Shown: in pieces, positions 58,670-64,000 of the stretch
Position numbering within the stretch: position 1 is the stretch's first letter
Layout: every line of letters starts with the position of its first letter
Assembly (NCBI GenBank): GCA_933228675.1
Contig: OW121741.1
Location: forward strand, 74,396,629-74,460,628
Length of the DNA stretch: 64,000 nt
Direction of reading: 5' to 3'
DNA from: Stomorhina lunata
Taxonomy: Eukaryota; Arthropoda; Insecta; Diptera; Rhiniidae
Notes under the pieces: model-generated
Seen by the model: only the letters and a program-made list of their open reading frames with translations
Database searches by the model: none
Told to the model about the DNA's origin: nothing
Program-made: the position numbers and the translations under genes

Positions 58670-59004
58670 CAAATATTATTAAAATACAACTAAATTTGTG
58701 GCTGTAAAAAACCAAAAACTTTATTCCGGGAAGGCATAACTATAGGAGGTACCCGAAATAGTAATCCGATTTGCCCAAAATATGAGCCTGTGCCAAATTT
58801 TATCAAATTTCTTTACAGTTACGACCTGTACATTAATAACAAGCTTACATGGATAACCGGCCAGCCAGCCAGACGAACATCTTTAAAACGAATCAGTTAG
58901 TGATTCTAAGTCAATTGGTATACTAAAATGTGGGTCTCAGACCAATATTTCTATTTTACAAACCTCAGCACAAACCCTATATACCCTTTCCATGACGGGT
59001 ATAA
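58670..59004 (+). repeat. Hairpin-ended dispersed repeat, 3' part only
   Basis: Reads AATACAACTAAATTTGTGGC, then CCGGGAAGGCAT, GATAACCGGCCAGCCAGCC and a degraded 3' hairpin ATACCCTTTCCATGACGGGTAT. Most similar to the copy at 13001-13785. Confidence 0.75.
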
Positions 59005-59006
59005 AG

Positions 59007-61456
59007 ATACTTTTATCTGAGCCTGATTTGTGCCTACGCTCCCTGAGGAGAAAGACAATGATGTAAACGTATCTTTTTATGACCAACTTGAGAAAGTTTA
59101 CGATTATTTTAACGTCATGATTGACTTTCAAATAATCCTAGGTGATTTTAACGCATAGATAGAGCGGGTATCTTGTTTTGAGTCTGAGTTGTTATGTTCA
59201 GTCTCCATAAGGTAACGACTGTCAATGGTATGACGTTGATGTCCTTTGCGGAGGCTCGCAATATGGTAGTGGGCAGCACCAGGTAGGTTTCAACACCTTA
59301 AAATCCATAAAGTGTCTATATATATATATAACTCCCCGACAACATTCCATTTTTTCAAGTGGGTCTGGCCGGCGATCGAACTGGGGACCTCTGGTATGTT
59401 AGGCGGACGACTTACCTGCTTTACCACGGCGCCTCACACAAGTGTCTCCATATCGAATAATAAAAAATCGAATAGACCATATTGTAGTTGACGGAAGACA
59501 ATAAAGTGTATTTAATGTGCTTTCAATTCGAAAACTCCGATCATTGCCTTGTTGCAGCCAAGGTAAAGACAAGTTTGTGCGTGTCGCGAAACATACAGAC
59601 GAAAGCGCAAAAAAAGTTTGATGTTACAAAGCTTCAATCTCAACAAATAATCGATTTCTCCCAACGAACAACTCAACTACTCAGAAAAAATATTTCTGGT
59701 TTCAAAGACATTTGAACGCCTTGAACATATTGTCAACTCCATGAAGTCTGCTGCAAAATCTATAATAGGGTACCAAGTCCCTCATCCTAAAAACTCTTGG
59801 TAAGACGAGAAGTGCCGCAACTCCACTGCTGAGAAATATGCGGCCTACAGGGCAGTCAGCAGCTACTCTTGGATCTTTGGAAAAATATCGCGAGCAAAAG
59901 AGGGAAGAAAAACTACTATTCCTCGGAGAAAAGAATGACATGGAGAGACGTGTGTTTGAGGAGATTTAGATGTATAAGACTCAAAATGAAATACGCAAAT
60001 TTTACTAAAAAGTTAAGCACCAGACGGATGGTTATGACAACTGTAAATTTTCCTGTAAGGACGACCAAGGAAATCTGGTTACAGATATAGAAAGCATATT
60101 GAAACTATGGAAGGAGCACTTTTGTTGGTTGCAAATGAAAGCGACCAAGATGACACGTCAAACAGATTAACGATGATCAACTTTTTTTGTCCACCAACCA
60201 ACCGGAATGAGGTTAGAACATCTATAGCGCGATTTAAACATAACAAAGCTGCTGGTGCCGATGGTTTGCTAGCAGAGCTTTTTAAGGCTGGAGGGGATGA
60301 GCTGATAAGGTGTATTTCCCGACTTTTAGAATACATATGGTTGGAATCTCAGTGTCCTTTGTCCAAATTATAGAGGGATAAGCCTCCTCTCAATTGCATA
60401 TAAGATTATATCGACCATACTGTGTGAAAGGCTTAAGCCCAAAGTTAACAAAATAATTGGGACCTACCAATGTGGCTTTAGACCAGTAAATCAACTACTG
60501 ACCAGATCTTTGCTCTACGTCAAATCCTGGAGAAGACCCAAGAGAAACAAATAGACACTTATTATCTCTGCATTGACTACAAAGCTGCTTTTGACAGTCC
60601 GATACGAACGAAGTTGTTTAAAGCCTTGTCTGAGTTTGGTATTCCTACGAAGCTAATAAGGTTATGCAGAATGACATAAACTAATACAACCTCATTACAA
60701 ATAAGTAAAAGCTTATCGGAATCCTACATACTAAACGGGGATTCAGTCAAGGCTATAGTTTATCATGTGATCTCTTTAATATTGTATTAGAAAAAAACTT
60801 GCGAGATGCTGCAGTTAACACAAGTGGAACGAGCAGTCAGTCCACAAAAATTGGACCACTTGTGATCGTTGAGAACTATAGCTCCAGGTTGTGATAGAAT
60901 TTGTTTACCTTGGTATCACCGTTAACACAAATAACTACATAATCGATGCTATTTTGGCCTAAGCAGGCAGTTAAGAAATAAAGCTTTCTCTATAAGAACT
61001 ACAATTACGCTCGATAAGACGCTTATATTGCCCATGTTATTATATGGTGCTGAATCATGGACACTTGCACAGATAAAAGGAGCTATTTTTGGATTCTTTG
61101 ATAGAAAAATTCTATGAAAAATCTTTCGACCAGTCTGCGTCAATAATTAATATTAACATCGAATGAACCAAGAGCTGTATGAGCTGTACGCTGACACAGC
61201 GGCTGCGTTGGCTAGAAGATGTTGTGGGAATGGATGAAAATACTCCAGCAAGAAAAGTATTGGAAAATGATCCCAAAGGAACTTGTAGAAGAATACGTCC
61301 TAAACTTTGATGGAAAGATCAAGGAGAAGAAAATCTTTTAAAGCTTGGACTACGAAATTATAGAATATGCGTCCAAAATCGAAGCTCATGGAATTCTGAA
61401 AAAGCCTTAGCAATTGACCGTAACAAGTAGTAAATATAGGCCAATTAAGTAAGTAA
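59007..61456 (+). pseudogene. Decayed LINE copy, plus strand
   Basis: Endonuclease-side text is badly broken. The reverse transcriptase is recognisable in pieces: AAGADGLLAELFKAGGDELI (about 60250), FALRQILEKTQEKQIDTYY (about 60510-60565) followed by CIDYKAAFDSPIR, LFKALSEFGIPTKLIRLCRM, TKRGFSQGYSLSCDLFNIVL, then connection-domain text, and a 3' end TATAGGCCAATTAAGTAAGT. The tail is (TAAG)n-like, not poly(A). Many stops and shifts: inactive. The clade is not assigned. A SINE interrupts it at 59318-59439. Confidence 0.85.
59318..59439 (-). mobile_element. tRNA-derived SINE (family 1), internally deleted
   Basis: Perfect 8-bp duplication AAGTGTCT (59310-59317 and 59440-59447). The (TA)n tail and the GTCGGGGAGT end are joined directly to the tRNA-like head (GGTAAAGCAGGTAAGTCGTC on the minus strand), so about 200 bp of body is missing. 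The intact duplication suggests it inserted in this short form or lost its body later. Confidence 0.88.
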
Positions 61457-61631
61457 GTAATTGCAAGTCATGTCTATTTTTAGAACAGATCTTCACACTA
61501 CGTCAAAACCTAGAGAAGACCCAGATAAACAAATACACAGCTGTCTTTTGACAGCTCGATACGAACGAAAAAGTTTAAGGCAATATCTGAGTTTCGAATC
61601 CCTACGTATTAGAAAGGTTGTTCAGGGGTGC

Positions 61632-61785
61632 ATTTTAGCCTGGGTTCGAGCCACGGTAATGACAACATCAATTTCTTTTTAAATTATTAATTACCGCAGC
61701 ATCCTCTATCGGCGGTAAGCTTACAGCAGTAACACGCTGTCGATGTAAAATAAATAAAATTGGCTGTAGAACAAAAAGCCTAAAC
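61632..61785 (+). repeat. Dispersed repeat family 2 copy
   Basis: Has GCCTGGGTTCGAGCCACGGT (B-box-like), GCATCCTCTATCGGCGGTAA and the ACGCTGTCGATGTAAAATAA..AAAATTGGCTG tail. It is inserted among LINE fragments. Confidence 0.6.
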
Positions 61786-62100
61786 AATAGGACCTACCAA
61801 TGTGGTTTTAGACCAGTTAAATTTACCACAGACCGATACGAACGAAGGTGTTTGAAACAATATCTGAGTTTGACATCCCAACGTTAATTAGAAGAGCATA
61901 TTTAGACTGTGTTAACACTGAATATCAACATCGAATGAACCAAAAGCTGTACACTAATATCGACACAGTAAAACGCATTTTACAACAGCGGCTAAGTTGG
62001 CTAGGATAGAGAGGTTGTGCTAATGGATGAAAATACTACAGTAAGTAGTAATGATCCAAAGGAAACACGTAGAAGAGCCAAAATTTAAGTTGATCTAGGT
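61786..62100 (+). pseudogene. Additional LINE fragment (plus)
   Basis: Text such as GGACCTACCAATGTGGTTTT, AGACCAGTTAAA and CATCGAATGAACCAAAAGCT parallels the reverse-transcriptase and 3' segments of 59007-61456, joined with deletions. Confidence 0.65.
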
Positions 62101-62136
62101 AGTAAGGATTAATTGTAAGTTTGTGTAAAAAGTTAG

Positions 62137-62460
62137 CTTTCTTACTTATTTAAATGGCCTATATTTAAGGTCAAAGGCAGGTCATATTTTAGAAATCCAT
62201 GTGCTTTTGTACGCACATTCTCCAATTTCGTAGGCCAAGCTTTGAAAGATTTTCATCTACTTGCTCTTTCCATCGAAGTTTTGGACGTTATCTTCTAACA
62301 TTTAATTTTAGATTTTTCATAGTTATCCTTTTTTGCTCGAGTCTCCTATTAGTCCGACGTTCTAACCCATATTTTTTATGGTACTTATGGGAGAACTCGC
62401 GGCACATGTTAGCTCACTACATTAACGGGTGTTAATATAGTTTCCCTGGTGATAAAGAAA
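62137..62460 (-). mobile_element. LINE 3'-end fragment (minus)
   Basis: The plus strand reads TTACTTATTTAAATGGCCTA, GTACGCACATTCTCCAATTT and then TTTGGACGTTATCTTC. It is homologous to the fragments at 25400 and 55790. Confidence 0.65.
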
Positions 62461-62550
62461 AGATTAATATAAGCCTTGGACTTACCAAGTTCAGACCAAT
62501 CAGAACCGTTGCTTGTTATCCAACATCACCCGAATAAAGTTTATAAAAAA

Positions 62551-63366
62551 ACAAGTAAGAAAGCGCTATAGTCGGTCAAGCCGACCATACGATACCCTGC
62601 ACCACTAAGGTCAAAGGTGTTATTTTTCCTGTGTAAAGACAAATATTTGCTAAATTTTGCCACCATACAAACATTTTCTCAAAACTTATATATTCAACCT
62701 GTTTCCGTCATTTGGACTTATATGAGAGCTAGGGTCAAATGTGGACCGATTATCTCGAAATTTGGCAGATTGATTACAGTTGTTACAAAAATTATGTATG
62801 CAAAAAATAGACTCAAAATTTCCATTATCTTTAGATTTACGAGCGTTTTAGTGATTTTTTGTCTCATTTAGTGCGTTTTTAAAGAAGAATTTGTATGGGA
62901 GCTATGGTCAAATGTGGACCGATTTCAACGAAATTTGGTACAGTGATTTAAGTTCACATAAGCAGTATTTGTTTTAAATTTCTTGAAAAAATATTGATAT
63001 TTGTGGCCAATATAGCAATTCCGGGAAGTGGGACCTATGGGAGGTACCATAAATAATGGACCGATTTTGACCAATTTCAATAGCCATGGTCCCATTATCA
63101 AAAAAATGATCTGTGCCAAATTTCATCAAATTATCTTTAGAATTGCGACCTGTAGTTTGATTACAAGGTTTACATGGGGGTCCAGCCAGCCAGCCGTCCA
63201 GCCAGCCAGACGGACGGACGGACGGACATCGCTAAATCGACTCAGAAAGTGATTCTAAGCATATTGGTATACTAAAAGGTGGGTCTAAGACAAATATTTC
63301 TATGCGTTACAAACATCAGCACAAACTTATAATACCCTTTCCACCTATGGTGGTGAAGGGTATAAA
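62551..63366 (+). repeat. Hairpin-ended dispersed repeat, best complete copy
   Basis: About 815 bp from ACAAGTAAGAAAGCGC to a 3' hairpin (63332-63363) whose arms ATACCCTTTCCACC and GGTGGTGAAGGGTAT pair around a short TAT loop. Inside lie GGACCTATGGGAGGTACC and the CCAGCCAGCCAG / GACGGACGGACGG tracts. It encodes no protein and lacks matching inverted termini, so its class is open. It is the reference copy for the other copies in the window. Confidence 0.85.
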
Positions 63367-64000
63367 TATGGGCAAAAATCAAACAGTTTTTATTTTTTTG
63401 AAACCGACTTTCAACTCGAATCATTTCTGTACCCTTAGGAGTTTGGAAAATCTATTTACAGATCTTGAACTCGCAAAAACTTCTGTATACTGAACACAAT
63501 ATCTTAGTTGCGCAAATTTGCGCTTCTAAGCGTAATTGGCATGCAAATTAAAAAAAAAACGTTAAAAAATCGATTGAAACATTCAAGTTTTTCTTTATAT
63601 TTCGTCTTCTTCTGCATTTGTTTTAACATTTGAACCCAAGTCGTTGTTTTACGAAATAGATACCACACTTAGGGGATAAATCCACTTCCCTCTAAATTTA
63701 AATTTTGTCACTTCTAATACTACTTAATGGCTGCCAAAATTTGAAGCTCGTTTTCGCCACTTTTTAATTTTTTTCGCATATATAGATAACGATTTGTAGA
63801 TCTTTCAATTTCGCATCGTTTGATATATATCTCGTTAATGTGCTCTATATAGGTATAATATACGACAGGTGTAAATAAGGATTTTTGAGCGTAATTTTTT
63901 CAAAATACCGGTTTTTCGTGGAGCACACTCGCAAATATGAATGAAAATTTCCAAACTACCGCGTTAACCGAGTTTTTCGGCCTTTAGCACCTACACTAAG
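63367..64000. other. Unassigned right end of window
   Basis: AT-rich, without a credible gene or a repeat seen elsewhere in the window. Confidence 0.5.

Overview
This is eukaryotic, very AT-rich nuclear DNA from an insect. The two host genes have fly-type protein sequences and many short introns with GT...AG ends. The density of mariner, hAT, gypsy and LINE relics suggests a higher dipteran with an expanded genome, perhaps a calyptrate (blowfly/housefly) type. The species cannot be fixed from the sequence alone.

Layout. 1-21.4 kb is a transposon graveyard with an unusually readable nest. A dispersed hairpin-ended repeat (1965-13785) was hit by a small MITE, by a long-armed foldback MITE and by a tRNA-derived SINE. 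The foldback MITE was itself hit by a Transib-like DNA transposon and by an intact-looking gypsy/412-like LTR retrotransposon (4333-12276, minus strand, LTRs that read as identical). 14.1-21.2 kb holds decayed mariners, more dispersed repeats and SINEs. 21563-40689 is a complete 11-exon ABCG (White-family) half-transporter gene on the plus strand; its introns 1, 6 and 10 are swollen by transposons and satellite arrays. 40.7-44.9 kb is mostly satellite. 45271-54422 is a complete 7-exon Hrs gene (ESCRT-0; VHS, FYVE, UIM, coiled coil, Q/P-rich tail, clathrin box). 55.1-64 kb holds a 24-bp satellite, two head-to-head decayed LINE copies of one family, SINEs and dispersed repeats.

The two host genes are unrelated in function: a plasma- or internal-membrane lipid/sterol-type exporter and an endosomal sorting adaptor. 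They lie in the same orientation about 4.6 kb apart. The retrotransposon carries a textbook -1 frameshift signal joining gag to pol. The most unusual host-locus structure is a family of short arrays sharing a TTTCTATAGAAA palindromic core. It occupies ABCG introns 1 and 10 and the ABCG-Hrs gap, and includes a 31-bp satellite present in opposite orientations on the two sides of the last ABCG exon.

I found no CRISPR, no rRNA, no free-standing tRNA gene and no bacterial-type operon. Coordinates of host exons were read base by base; boundaries of decayed repeats are approximate unless a target-site duplication is stated.
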